A stretch of DNA of 64,000 bases from Sphingobacterium hungaricum (GCF_015210005.1 NZ_MU158697.1:434001-498000); one strand, 5' to 3'. Shown: positions 8,458 to 17,421, counted from the stretch's first letter. Numbers and translations: made by a program. The notes: generated by a model not told the origin, from the sequence alone.

Positions 8458-9819
8458 CTACGAGTTCTCTCTAATTTTCAATAAGCGTTCGATCGGCTTC
8501 AAAGTGACGTACGCAAAGTAAGCATTTATCAAATTATTTTTGAAACCCATCATCTTCATTACCCCTTTCACCTTGGGCGTATGCATCAACGTTTGAAATA
8601 AGCGTTCGGCAGTTCCAATTTGGGTAATCTTTTGGTTTATCCACTCTAAGTAAGCAGGTTTGATGTATTCCTTTAACAAAGAAGTGTCTAATGGTTCCAA
8701 TCGCTCGTTCAGCAAGGTGAAGAAATTGAGCGAATTTTGGTAAGTGAATGTATGTTTCTCTTCTTCAAATAAGATGTTATTTTTTCTAAAAAAGTCTCTT
8801 TGCCATTGTCTTTGCTGTTTGCGTTCTTCTGGCAAATTCAGCATGCTCATCGCAATATCTTCATTGATAAATGGAGAATAACCCTCGTAGCCAAAAGTTT
8901 CAGGCACGCTGATCAAATATTGCAACATCATCATTTTTGTCCGCATAGCTGAGACAACCCGAAATTTATCGTCTTTCAAAGCATCCTTCTGTCTATCAAA
9001 AATTGGCTCTACCAAAGGCAAATAATCAACATCCATCGCGTCTTTAGAATTTGCATTCATCCCATGCGTATATCCTAATTTCAGATAATCCATCGCATCA
9101 AGAATCGGCGAAACACGCACAGAACCAGCCCAAGCATCTCCAATTATTCCGCTCAATAGATGCGGTTTTTGAGAGCCAAGTTCTTCCTGAATTTTCGTGT
9201 AAAACTCCATTTGGTAAGTTCCTGTCGCGCCGACTGAAGGACCAAAAATAGCATACCAATCTTTTTCAAAATGATTAAATTGGCCTAAATCAATTCGCTT
9301 CCAGTCAATCCCCAAGCGCTTACACAATAGTTTGGCATAAACAACCTCCCTAGAATCGCTTTGGTTTGCAGAAGTTCCATATGTGTAGGCATGAATTTTG
9401 GATTTATCTTTGACTAAAAAATTCAATAAGCGGGAATCAAATCCACCGCTCGTAGGGACAATGATGTCCGAATCGAATCCATCTGCCCAACTATTTACAT
9501 CCTTCTCTAACCTAGAAAAAACATCTTTCTCGGTGGACTTCCCCCCTAGTTTGGCAAGTGTTAAATCTTCGCCTTCGACAACCCTTAATTTCCCGTCTTC
9601 AAAACGTAAAGACTGATAAGGAAGCAGGTATTTTACATGCTTTACTGGAGTTTGTCCAAAAACACTGTATCCAAAATCTAGGTACGCCGCAAGTCCCTGA
9701 CGATCGATTTCAAGCGTTGAATAATCAATTACATCATTTATTTGTGTTCCATATTTTCCTGTTTTCTCATGATAAAAAACAGTCGCATATCCAACCCAAT
9801 TACCTTTGGCTAACTCCAT
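8458..9819 (-). CDS. Asparagine-synthase-like ATP-pyrophosphatase in a polysaccharide cluster
   Basis: A 453-residue protein whose C-terminal part carries the PP-loop SGGFDS (residues 124-129) of the asparagine synthase fold. The N-terminal ~110 residues keep the strand pattern of the class II glutamine amidotransferase domain ('AAYLDFGYSVFGQTPVKHVKYLLPYQ') but lack the catalytic N-terminal Cys2. Glutamine-dependent ammonia release is therefore unlikely. Such proteins are common in O-antigen and capsule loci, where they are thought to amidate or amide-link sugar acids or amino acids. It lies between the flippase and the CapA gene. True AsnB activity is improbable. Confidence 0.85.
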   Translation of the reverse strand: MELAKGNWVGYATVFYHEKTGKYGTQINDVIDYSTLEIDRQGLAAYLDFGYSVFGQTPVKHVKYLLPYQSLRFEDGKLRVVEGEDLTLAKLGGKSTEKDVFSRLEKDVNSWADGFDSDIIVPTSGGFDSRLLNFLVKDKSKIHAYTYGTSANQSDSREVVYAKLLCKRLGIDWKRIDLGQFNHFEKDWYAIFGPSVGATGTYQMEFYTKIQEELGSQKPHLLSGIIGDAWAGSVRVSPILDAMDYLKLGYTHGMNANSKDAMDVDYLPLVEPIFDRQKDALKDDKFRVVSAMRTKMMMLQYLISVPETFGYEGYSPFINEDIAMSMLNLPEERKQQRQWQRDFFRKNNILFEEEKHTFTYQNSLNFFTLLNERLEPLDTSLLKEYIKPAYLEWINQKITQIGTAERLFQTLMHTPKVKGVMKMMGFKNNLINAYFAYVTLKPIERLLKIRENS

Positions 9820-9824
9820 AAACT

Positions 9825-11273
9825 CTATTTCGCAATTTTATTTTTAACAACTTCTATTAGCTCCATCCAAATTTGATTTTTTATTAAATGGTTGATCGCA
9901 AGATAACACACTACGAAGATAAATCCTTGACTGATAAAAAGTATCCAATTATTGACTTCCAATCCATAGTATAAAGGCAAATATGCGATAACACCACAGA
10001 TTAAACTAATGATAAATGAAGGTAAAATATCTTTTAATTGAATGAAAAAATGATAACCATACACTTTTCCACTCAGAACTGTGATGACTGCATAGAAAAG
10101 CATTCTAACCGCAATTTGTCCATAAACAATAATTAAAATTCCTTTATCATAAGTAAAAAACAACAGCAAAATTGCTAGGCTTAACTTGAAAATCTCTAAT
10201 CCAAGCGTATAATTTGATTTGCCTTTTATGTTCAAAAAATTGGTATTCAAATCTGCTAATGACATAAATAACCCAGCAAAAGTTAGCAATTGAAAGAATG
10301 GAACAGAAGATAAATAGCGTTCGCCCAATACGGATACGAAAGCGGGTTCTGCTACGACAATTGCACAAAACGATACCGGAAATAACACAAATGCCAGCGT
10401 AGACATTGTCTTCCGGCAGGCATTTAGAAATCGCGGATAATCATAATGCAAAGGAGCTAATGTCGACAAAGTCGTTCCCTGAATAACTGAAGATATCAAT
10501 AGATTTGGCGTTTCTCCCCATTTATTCGCTTGATAATAGGCGCCCGTCATTGTTTGAGAATAATTCTTTCCAATTACTGAATTGTATAACGGTGACATGA
10601 TTTTACTTAGCATGGTGGAAAACATAAATAAAACAGAAAATTCCAAATGCTTTTTAAGCGATTCCATACGAAATTTTAAATCAAAGATCCATCCGCCCCA
10701 ATACCAAAATAAAATGGTCCGAATTAAAGACTGCAAAACAGGTTGCAAAATTAATGACCATACGCCATAACCTAAAACTGCAATAGCAATAATCGCCAAA
10801 CCAGAAATCACTACGGACAATAAATTGATGCGCGCTGTAATTTGAAATTGAAAACTTCTCAAAATTTTCACGTTCTGTACAATTCCCAAAGCGTGCACGA
10901 CTATCTGTAAAAATAGGACTCTAGCATATAGCGCAAGATTCTCAATTCCATAAAACCGTTCTATATATGGAGCAGAAAAGTACAGGATAAAATAGACGAC
11001 CAGACTGAATAGTAAATTGAATCCAAACATCGTCGAATAATCGATTTCAGTGACTGATTTAGAGCGAACTAAAGAAGTGGCAAGTCCGCTATCGATTAAG
11101 GCTGTCGCAATCACAGAAAAGATAGCCAGTGCAGAAATAACCGCAAAATCTTCTTGAAATAATAATCGCGCAGTAAAAACACCAACAATAAGGACCACAG
11201 CTTGGTTTCCAAATCGATCGATGGCATTCCAAAATAATCCTTTAAGAGTTAGTTGCTTGCTATTTTCGCTCAT
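9825..11273 (-). CDS. Wzx-type lipopolysaccharide/polysaccharide flippase (MOP superfamily)
   Basis: A 482-residue integral membrane protein with about 12-14 hydrophobic segments, starting with 'LTLKGLFWNAIDRFGNQAVVLIVGVFTARLL', the usual N-terminus of the MOP flippases WzxC/TuaB. These move undecaprenyl-linked repeat units across the inner membrane. It lies 5 nt upstream of the asparagine-synthase-like gene in the same direction. No Wzy polymerase or priming glycosyltransferase is seen in the window, so this locus must depend on genes elsewhere or make a short, non-polymerised glycan. Confidence 0.93.
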   Translation of the reverse strand: MSENSKQLTLKGLFWNAIDRFGNQAVVLIVGVFTARLLFQEDFAVISALAIFSVIATALIDSGLATSLVRSKSVTEIDYSTMFGFNLLFSLVVYFILYFSAPYIERFYGIENLALYARVLFLQIVVHALGIVQNVKILRSFQFQITARINLLSVVISGLAIIAIAVLGYGVWSLILQPVLQSLIRTILFWYWGGWIFDLKFRMESLKKHLEFSVLFMFSTMLSKIMSPLYNSVIGKNYSQTMTGAYYQANKWGETPNLLISSVIQGTTLSTLAPLHYDYPRFLNACRKTMSTLAFVLFPVSFCAIVVAEPAFVSVLGERYLSSVPFFQLLTFAGLFMSLADLNTNFLNIKGKSNYTLGLEIFKLSLAILLLFFTYDKGILIIVYGQIAVRMLFYAVITVLSGKVYGYHFFIQLKDILPSFIISLICGVIAYLPLYYGLEVNNWILFISQGFIFVVCYLAINHLIKNQIWMELIEVVKNKIAK

Positions 11274-11373
11274 ACTATTTTAAACGACAAATTTAGAAAA
11301 GTTAATTTAGAATAAGCTGATATGAGCAATAAATCGACAAGGTTTGCTTTAATCCTGTAGTACCAAACAAAGT

Positions 11374-12057
11374 CTATTTTTGCAGAGCAAAAAATACCGT
11401 GCGCTTTGTCTTTGCAACGATTCTGTAATCTAGTTCTTTTAGATAATTTGCGATTGGAGAATTCTGAAATTCAGGTTCGCTAAATACGTCTTCAACTAGC
11501 ACAAATTTAGGCCTGTACTTTTCCCAATTATTAGATTGTAGCACCAACAAATCAAACCCTTCCACATCAATGGAAAAAAAATCTATTTCTTGATCAGCTG
11601 GTAAATAAGTATCCAAAACATGGCTTAGGGGCTGAACAGGAATTTCTAGCTTATCAATAATGTAGTACCTGGTTTTTTCATGCCTATCATTGGAAATCTC
11701 TTCTGAAAACCCATTTAATGCGGGCTCATTAAAACGATAATACGTTAGGTTTCCAAGCTCTGGACCAACGCCGATATTCAGATTGATATCTTTGGACCTG
11801 AACCATTTAAACCATTTTAAAGCACTTGGATTAGGCTCGATGTTTATCCCTCTCCATCCTCTTTTATAGAAGGCTATCGTATTTGAAAATCGATAAGGGT
11901 GGTGCGCTCCGATATCAACGTAGTATCCCTTATAATTCTTTATGCCCTCATAGAATCCTAATAAAACTGCATCCTCCCCCTCTTGTGAATATGAACTCTT
12001 ATACCGAAATTTATCGACAGGAAAATATTTCAATATAAAATTCTTTAATTTTTTCAT
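11374..12057 (-). CDS. FkbM-family SAM-dependent methyltransferase
   Basis: A 227-residue methyltransferase. The SAM-binding loop is 'VDIGAHHPYRFSNT' and the family's second motif is 'INIEPNPSALKWFKW'; 'DFFSIDVEGFD' supplies the acidic catalytic/ribose region. Relatives O-methylate sugars in surface polysaccharides or in secondary metabolites, and the cluster setting favours a sugar substrate. Its ATG at 12055-12057 directly abuts the TTG start of the divergent glycosyltransferase. The 100-bp gap to the flippase gene contains nothing recognised. Confidence 0.9.
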   Translation of the reverse strand: MKKLKNFILKYFPVDKFRYKSSYSQEGEDAVLLGFYEGIKNYKGYYVDIGAHHPYRFSNTIAFYKRGWRGINIEPNPSALKWFKWFRSKDINLNIGVGPELGNLTYYRFNEPALNGFSEEISNDRHEKTRYYIIDKLEIPVQPLSHVLDTYLPADQEIDFFSIDVEGFDLLVLQSNNWEKYRPKFVLVEDVFSEPEFQNSPIANYLKELDYRIVAKTKRTVFFALQK

Positions 12058-12975
12058 TTGATTGATAGCGAAAAAAAATTAGCCCCTGTTGTTTTATTTG
12101 TCTATAATAGACCCAAACATACAAAAAAAACTCTACTAGCTTTAGAAAAAAATCTGATGGCCGATGAGACGGATTTGTTTATTTTTTCGGATGGAGCGAA
12201 GGATGGTGAAGCGATTGAACAAGTCAATGCCGTGCGCTCATTAATCCGTGAGCCATGGAATTTTAAGCACATCACAATCGTTGAGCGTTCCAAAAATTGG
12301 GGCTTGGCCAATAATGTCATTGACGGAGTCAGCAAAGTATTGGAAAAATACGAAACCGTTATTGTATTGGAAGATGATTTGGAAACCTCAGTACATGCTT
12401 TGGAATATTTCAACGATGCTTTAGAAATTTATGCGAATGATGTTAAGGTCATGGAAATTTCTGGTTATTCGTATCCTGTCAAAAACTTGGAAAACCTGCC
12501 GGAAAGCTATTTCTTTCGCGTAGCGAATAGTTGGGGTTGGGCAACTTGGAAGAGGGCTTGGAATTATTTTAATCCAGACATCAAAGATTTACTCAAGGAT
12601 TTCACAAAACACGACCGACATCAGTTTAGCATCGAGGGAAAGGAAAATTTTTGGAAGCAAGTCAAACAATTGAAAGCTGGAAAAATAAATTCTTGGGCGA
12701 TACGCTGGTATTTGTCGATTTTTAAAGAACGTGGTCTGGTTTTATACCCAAGACAGTCCATGATTCAAAACATCGGCACTGACGGAAGCGGAACGCATTC
12801 TGATGTCGACCAGATTTATCATGTTGAATTAGCAACGACGCGAGTCTCCGATTTTCCGAAGGAAATAGAAGAAAATAAGCAGGCATACGTTGCTATCAAG
12901 CATTTCTATGCCACTCGAAAAGGTTCTCTTTTGGATAGAATCAAAAGATACATAAAGAAAAAATTTAAAAAATAA
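12058..12975 (+). CDS. Family 2-like glycosyltransferase (sugar transferase)
   Basis: A 305-residue cytoplasmic GT-A glycosyltransferase: 'APVVLFVYNRPKHTKKTL' nucleotide-binding strand, acidic metal-binding motif 'VLEDDLETS' and the acceptor-region motif 'SWGWATWKRAW'. The start is inferred to be TTG at 12058. An in-frame TAA sits at 12046-12048, no ATG or GTG occurs before the conserved 'APVVLF', and related proteins begin about eight residues before that strand. It is followed after 2 nt by a second glycosyltransferase. Donor and acceptor cannot be told from sequence. Confidence 0.88.
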   Translation: MIDSEKKLAPVVLFVYNRPKHTKKTLLALEKNLMADETDLFIFSDGAKDGEAIEQVNAVRSLIREPWNFKHITIVERSKNWGLANNVIDGVSKVLEKYETVIVLEDDLETSVHALEYFNDALEIYANDVKVMEISGYSYPVKNLENLPESYFFRVANSWGWATWKRAWNYFNPDIKDLLKDFTKHDRHQFSIEGKENFWKQVKQLKAGKINSWAIRWYLSIFKERGLVLYPRQSMIQNIGTDGSGTHSDVDQIYHVELATTRVSDFPKEIEENKQAYVAIKHFYATRKGSLLDRIKRYIKKKFKK

Positions 12976-12977
12976 AT

Positions 12978-13733
12978 ATGGCAAACCTGCCAAAAATATC
13001 CATCATAACCATTGTCTACAACAATGCAAAAGACATTGAATTCACGATGGCATCGGTGCTTAATCAGACTTATCCAGTCATTGAGTACATTGTAATCGAC
13101 GGTTTATCGACGGACGGCACAGTAGATATTATCAAAAAATATAAAAACCAGCTTGCCATATTTACGTCAGAAAAAGATGCCGGAATTTATGACGCCATGA
13201 ATAAAGGACTAAAAGAAGCTACCGGAGATTATGTTTTATTTCTTAATTCAGGGGATGCTTTGTATGATGAAAACACACTTGACCATGTCGTCAAAAAAGG
13301 AAAGAATGCAGACATTATTTATGGTGAAACCATGCTCATTGACGAAAACAGACAAGAAATCGGTTTACGTCGCCATGCTGCGCCTAAAGAGTTTACTTGG
13401 AAATCATTCAAATACGGCATGAACATTTGCCATCAGGCAATCTACATTAAGAGAGAAATTGCAGTTCCTTACAACGAAAACTACAAGTTAAGCGCAGATA
13501 TTGATTGGATTATTCGCTGTGCGAAAAATGCAAAAACTGCTGTAAATGTAAACGAACTGGTGGCCCGCTACTTGGTTGGCGGATTATCTCAAAAACGTCA
13601 TCGAGAAAGTTTGAAAGAGCGATATGTGATTTTTAATCAATATTATGGCGTCATCCGAAATTTTATTAATCACGGAATTATAGCAATGCGTTTATTCGCC
13701 TATCGATTGAAACATGGAAAAACAAGAGAATAA
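12978..13733 (+). CDS. Glycosyltransferase family 2
   Basis: A 251-residue inverting GT2 enzyme: 'SIITIVYNNAKDIEFTMASV', 'YIVIDGLSTDGTVDII', 'SEKDAGIYDAMNKGL' and 'LNSGDALYDENT', the usual order with the DxD-like metal site replaced by the 'SGD' form of this subfamily. It resembles WcaE/EpsE-type transferases of exopolysaccharide loci. No membrane segment is apparent. It is co-transcribed with the preceding glycosyltransferase, and its last 20 bases overlap the DUF3820 gene. Confidence 0.93.
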   Translation: MANLPKISIITIVYNNAKDIEFTMASVLNQTYPVIEYIVIDGLSTDGTVDIIKKYKNQLAIFTSEKDAGIYDAMNKGLKEATGDYVLFLNSGDALYDENTLDHVVKKGKNADIIYGETMLIDENRQEIGLRRHAAPKEFTWKSFKYGMNICHQAIYIKREIAVPYNENYKLSADIDWIIRCAKNAKTAVNVNELVARYLVGGLSQKRHRESLKERYVIFNQYYGVIRNFINHGIIAMRLFAYRLKHGKTRE

Positions 13734-13950
13734 TTTTCTGAATCCGCAAATTTTGGTCGAACTAGCGAATTCGACGATGCCATTTGGAAAGTATAAAGGA
13801 TATCGCTTATGCCATTTGCCTGAGCCTTATTTGGTCTGGTTTCATAGCAAAGGTTTCCCTCCAGGCAAGCTAGGAATTCAATTAGCAACGCTCTATGAAA
13901 TCAAATTAAATGGCTTAGAACATCTATTGACTCCATTGATTAAACGGTAA
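13714..13950 (+). CDS. DUF3820-family small protein
   Basis: A 78-residue protein with the DUF3820 pattern 'MPFGKYKGYRLCHLPEPYLVWFHSKGFP', also found fused to some exonucleases and annotated as a putative quorum-sensing-regulated virulence factor. The biochemical role is unknown. It overlaps the end of the glycosyltransferase gene by 20 bases in another frame, which suggests translational coupling. The high conservation of the motif supports a real gene. Confidence 0.88.
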   Translation: MEKQENNFLNPQILVELANSTMPFGKYKGYRLCHLPEPYLVWFHSKGFPPGKLGIQLATLYEIKLNGLEHLLTPLIKR

Positions 13951-13956
13951 TTTGGA

Positions 13957-14340
13957 TTAACTTTGAGATTGAATCACTCTCTTAATTCCATGTTTCATCA
14001 TAGTAACGTTAAAATTCAATAAAAGCCCCAACTTGAAATTCCCCAATTTTAAATAGGTTAAAACTTGTGCTAAATGGACGTCTGTAAAACATTCTACCGT
14101 TTTTATTTCTACGACTAGCTTTTTGCATACTAATAAATCTATCCTGTAACCATGCTCCAATTTTATCTCTTTATAAATAATCGGTAACGGTATTTCTTTG
14201 TCAACTTCTAATCCCGTATTTAGCAACTCGTAGTACAAGCATTCCTTATAAGCTGATTCTAATAATCCTGGGCCAAGATTCTTATGAACTTCAATCGCAC
14301 AACGGTTGGTTAACGTTGCTATTTCATTTTCAATTTCCAT
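13957..14340 (-). CDS. GxxExxY protein (PD-(D/E)XK nuclease-like)
   Basis: A 127-residue protein starting 'MEIENEIATLTNRCAIEVHK'. The name-giving motif is GLLESAY, and the nuclease-like core is 'GYRIDLLVCKKLVVEIKTVE', matching the PD-(D/E)XK spacing Asp ... Glu-x-Lys. Function is unproven; the family is widespread in Bacteroidota and cyanobacteria. The ATG at 14340 fits the usual family N-terminus; an upstream in-frame ATG at 14373 would add 11 residues. It is directly flanked upstream by three tandem 143-bp repeats, which may be more than coincidence. It ends 7 bases from the convergent DUF3820 gene. Confidence 0.9.
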   Translation of the reverse strand: MEIENEIATLTNRCAIEVHKNLGPGLLESAYKECLYYELLNTGLEVDKEIPLPIIYKEIKLEHGYRIDLLVCKKLVVEIKTVECFTDVHLAQVLTYLKLGNFKLGLLLNFNVTMMKHGIKRVIQSQS

Positions 14341-14395
14341 AAGCTGATGATTTTTGAATATAAATTTCCACAAATCTTTTGAAATTTTTAGCGTT

Positions 14396-14822
14396 TTCTA
14401 TGACTCATCACCGAAAGCTGACCCACGGAGTTTCGCAAAGAAGGCACAGAGTTGCACAGAGAAAAACCAATTAATTATCGCTCAAGCTCTGTGTCTTCTG
14501 CGACCTTCTCTGCGCCTTCTGCGGTTATGCATTTATATTTCTATGACTCATAACCGAAAGCTGTCCCGCGGAGTTTCGCAAAGAAGGCACAGAGTTGCAC
14601 AGAGAAAACCAATTAATTATCGCTCAAGGCTCCGTGTCTTCTGCGACCTTCTCTGCGTCTTCTGCGGTTATGCATTTATACTTCCACGATTCATCGCTAG
14701 AAGCTGACCCGCGGAGTTTCGCAAAGAAGACACAGAGTTGCACAGAGAAAATCCAACTAATTATTACTCAAGCTCTGTGTCTTCTGCGACCTTCTCTGCG
14801 TCTTCTGCGGTTATTAATTTTA
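14396..14822. repeat. Three tandem 143-bp repeats with internal inverted arms
   Basis: Copies begin at 14396, 14539 and 14682 with an exact 143-bp period and about 90% identity. Each holds a left arm of the type GCAAAGAAGGCACAGAG and a right arm CTCTGTGTCTTCTGCG, partly complementary, followed by direct sub-repeats of CTTCTCTGCG/CTTCTGCGG. This style (CTCTGCG.CTTCTGCGG) recurs as an interspersed intergenic element in Bacteroidota and cyanobacteria. The apparent reading frames through it are repeats of the repeat, not genes. It fills the 549-bp gap between the GxxExxY gene and trhO, apart from the trhO promoter. Confidence 0.92.
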
Positions 14823-14870
14823 AAAATCCCTCTCCGTTTTTGAATTTTTAATTTTTCCTTTTGAATTTAC

Positions 14871-14878
14871 TACCTTTG
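14871..14878 (+). promoter_or_regulatory. Putative -7 box TACCTTTG of trhO
   Basis: Exact TAnnTTTG match, giving a leader of about 40 nt before the ATG at 14923; a small CCG/CGG hairpin lies in the leader. Confidence 0.5.
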
Positions 14879-14922
14879 TCCCATTAAATTTTAAACATTA
14901 AACGCCGTTTGCAGCGGTATCA

Positions 14923-15903
14923 ATGAATATGAAAGCTTATCAAACATTGCTGTACTATTGTTACAGCCCAATCGAAGATGCGGAAGAATTCGCAGACAAA
15001 CATTTAGCATTTTGTAAATCCTTAGGATTAGTTGGCCGCATAATCGTAGCCGATGAAGGTTTGAACGGAACCGTTTCTGGTTCTCCAGAGTCTTGCAAAG
15101 CCTATATGGATGCAATTTATGCTGATGGAAGATTCAACCATACGGAATTTAAAATCGATGAAGTAGACGAACCGTCCTTTATCAAAATGCATTGCCGCTA
15201 CAAATCTGAAATTGTACATTCTGGCTTACGCAATCCTGAAATCATCAATCCAAATAAAGAAACAGGTATTCATCTTGAACCGCAAGATTTTTTAGCGATG
15301 AAAGACCGTGATGATGTAGTTGTTTTGGATGTGCGCTCGAATTATGAGCATAATGTTGGTCGATTTAAAAATGCGGTCACACTGGACATGGAAAATTTCA
15401 GGGAATTTCCGGAAAAAGTAAAAGAGTTAGAACAATACAAAGGAAAGAAAATCCTAACCTATTGCACTGGCGGAATCAAATGCGAAAAAGCCTCTGCCTT
15501 ACTTTTAAAAGAAGGTTTTGAGGAAGTCTACCAATTGCATGGTGGCATCATCAAATATGGAAAAGAAGCAGGCGGAGAAGATTTCGAAGGAAAATGCTAC
15601 GTCTTCGACAATCGGGTCACGGTCGATGTAAATTCGGTAAATCCTGTCGTTGTTTCTACATGCAAAAACTGTGGAAGAACTACGCCAAAAATGATAAACT
15701 GTGCAAACCCAGATTGCAATGAACATTTCACGCAATGCGACGATTGTGGAGAAGAGCTAGAAGGTTGTTGCTCCGCAGAATGTATGACACATCCTAGAAA
15801 ACGCGAATACGATGGCACAGGTTATTACGTAAAAGTTCCTCAGCCTGTCAATGCTGAAAAAATCAGCAAACGAAAACATAAGAATTTCAGTATTCAGAAA
15901 TAA
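14923..15903 (+). CDS. trhO: tRNA uridine-5-hydroxylase, rhodanese family (TrhO/YceA)
   Basis: A 326-residue protein that in characterised bacteria makes 5-hydroxyuridine at tRNA position 34 with O2. An N-terminal acylphosphatase-like domain (1-100) is followed by a rhodanese domain (about 125-225) with catalytic loop 'YCTGGIKCEKAS', whose first Cys is the active one. A C-terminal cysteine-rich segment (about 244-295, several CxxC pairs) is typical of the family and probably binds zinc. ATG 14923 was chosen; ATG 14929 is also in frame. A bidirectional terminator follows. Confidence 0.95.
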   Translation: MNMKAYQTLLYYCYSPIEDAEEFADKHLAFCKSLGLVGRIIVADEGLNGTVSGSPESCKAYMDAIYADGRFNHTEFKIDEVDEPSFIKMHCRYKSEIVHSGLRNPEIINPNKETGIHLEPQDFLAMKDRDDVVVLDVRSNYEHNVGRFKNAVTLDMENFREFPEKVKELEQYKGKKILTYCTGGIKCEKASALLLKEGFEEVYQLHGGIIKYGKEAGGEDFEGKCYVFDNRVTVDVNSVNPVVVSTCKNCGRTTPKMINCANPDCNEHFTQCDDCGEELEGCCSAECMTHPRKREYDGTGYYVKVPQPVNAEKISKRKHKNFSIQK

Positions 15904-15920
15904 AATCTAGTTGAACTATA

Positions 15921-15965
15921 AAAAATGGAGGCTATCTTTTTCATAAGGTAGCCTCCATTTTTATT
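15921..15965. terminator. Bidirectional terminator between trhO and the M28 peptidase gene
   Basis: A 14-bp perfect stem (AAAAATGGAGGCTA with TAGCCTCCATTTTT) has A and T runs on both sides and lies between convergent genes. Confidence 0.9.
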
Positions 15966-15980
15966 TTAATCGTTAGATGA

Positions 15981-17411
15981 TTAATTCCATTTCCAATCTC
16001 CGGAGATTTTTAACTCCTCCTTCAGATTACTTTCCTCTAAAAACAGAACCAGCTCATCATCATTCTGCTGTTTGGCAGGAATTTCTTTTGTGTTTGCTAA
16101 TGAATATGCCAAAACAGCACCGATTTTTACAGTTTGTTTTAATCCATATTCATCCACTAGATTGAAATTATCTTGGTCCGAATGGTAATATAATCCCGCA
16201 TTATTTGGAAGTTTCGCGCTACCTCCCCCGCCAATCGGAATTCCAGCTAGCATAAATGGCTGATGGTCGCTATGCAACCAAGCGCCTTGTGTATTTTTGC
16301 TCTGAAAGGCTGTATCGATTGTGCTATAGAGTTTTCCCCATGACGCGTGCAACGCATCCATTTCCACTCTTGAAGTCGAAAATCCTTTTGGATTATTCGT
16401 CATATCAAAATTCAGCATGTACTTGATAGTATTCAATTGCCCATCTTTTTTTGCTTGTTCAACATACGCTTTAGAACCTAACAAACCTTGCTCTTCGCCC
16501 ATAAACAAAACAAATTCAATTGTTCTGTCACTTTTTAAATGAAGTTCTTTAAGTGTTCTTGCCATGTCCATTACCGCAAAAGAACCGATTCCATTGTCAA
16601 TCGCGCCGGTTGCCAAATCCCAGCTATCCAAATGTCCTCCGACAACTATTTTTTCATTCGCTAAAGATTTTCCAGGGATTGTTGCCACAATGTTTCTAGC
16701 TTGAATGAGTTCCGAACTATTTTCCATTTGGATATATGCCTGTATTTCCGAATTTTTAAGCTTCTCTTTCCACGCCATTCCATCCTCTTTGCCAATACAT
16801 ACAGCCGGAATATTTATCAATTTACCTGTAATCGAAGCCGTACCTGTTAGCAAAACACCGCCATTAACCGAGTTGATGAAAATAATCCCCTTGGCGCCAT
16901 ACTGTGCCGCTAAGGCAGTTTTCTCCGAGCGGTGCAAATTTTTCAACGCCGCTTCTGAACCTGGCAAAATGTGCAAATATGCCAACACGATTTTACCCTG
17001 AACGGAATTACCCAATCGTTCATAATCAGATTTCAACCCATTTCCGACATCAATTACTGCAGCAGTCAGTTCCGCAGAAACTGGAGAATGTGCGAGAGAT
17101 ACCGCTTTTACAGGTTGGTTATCCATCTTTAGCGACAAGGATTTTCGAGCCCAGCTCTCTACTTCAAAGGCTTGGTATCTTACATCTAGCCCATAAGATT
17201 TCAAAACTTCAAATGCATATTCTTCTGCTTTAGCTCCGTTGGACGAACCCGTTAATCGATGTCCAATAGTTTCAGTGGCCAATTTTAGATTGGAATACGC
17301 TTCAGAATTTTTATCCACCTCTTTTGCAATTTGATTGTAAGCTTTCGTATAATCTTGTGCAAAAAGCGAAAATATAGGGAGTAAGAAAATGAATAGGATG
17401 ATATTTTTCAT
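15981..17411 (-). CDS. Secreted M28-family zinc aminopeptidase/carboxypeptidase
   Basis: A 476-residue exported peptidase with signal peptide 'MKNIILFIFLLPIFSLFAQ'. A PA-like domain lies between about residues 100 and 220, and the M28 catalytic core follows: 'GGHLDSWDLATGAIDNG' (first zinc His and bridging Asp), 'FMGEEQGLLGS' (general-base Glu-Glu), a later Asp in 'LNFDMTNNP' and 'HSDHQPF' (last zinc His). The order and length match the carboxypeptidase Q/aminopeptidase branch. It is likely periplasmic. It lies downstream of trmB, but a terminator separates the two. Confidence 0.93.
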   Translation of the reverse strand: MKNIILFIFLLPIFSLFAQDYTKAYNQIAKEVDKNSEAYSNLKLATETIGHRLTGSSNGAKAEEYAFEVLKSYGLDVRYQAFEVESWARKSLSLKMDNQPVKAVSLAHSPVSAELTAAVIDVGNGLKSDYERLGNSVQGKIVLAYLHILPGSEAALKNLHRSEKTALAAQYGAKGIIFINSVNGGVLLTGTASITGKLINIPAVCIGKEDGMAWKEKLKNSEIQAYIQMENSSELIQARNIVATIPGKSLANEKIVVGGHLDSWDLATGAIDNGIGSFAVMDMARTLKELHLKSDRTIEFVLFMGEEQGLLGSKAYVEQAKKDGQLNTIKYMLNFDMTNNPKGFSTSRVEMDALHASWGKLYSTIDTAFQSKNTQGAWLHSDHQPFMLAGIPIGGGGSAKLPNNAGLYYHSDQDNFNLVDEYGLKQTVKIGAVLAYSLANTKEIPAKQQNDDELVLFLEESNLKEELKISGDWKWN

Positions 17412-17421
17412 AAAGCAAGAT

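Noticed and set aside
14396-14822. Possible CRISPR array
   Set aside because: The 143-bp units are repeated as a whole; there are no short repeats with unique spacers, and no cas genes nearby.
14354-14843. Open frames of about 117 and 82 residues across the tandem repeats
   Set aside because: They are translations of the repeated, low-information element itself, with no domain and no promoter; the same peptide pieces recur with the repeat period.
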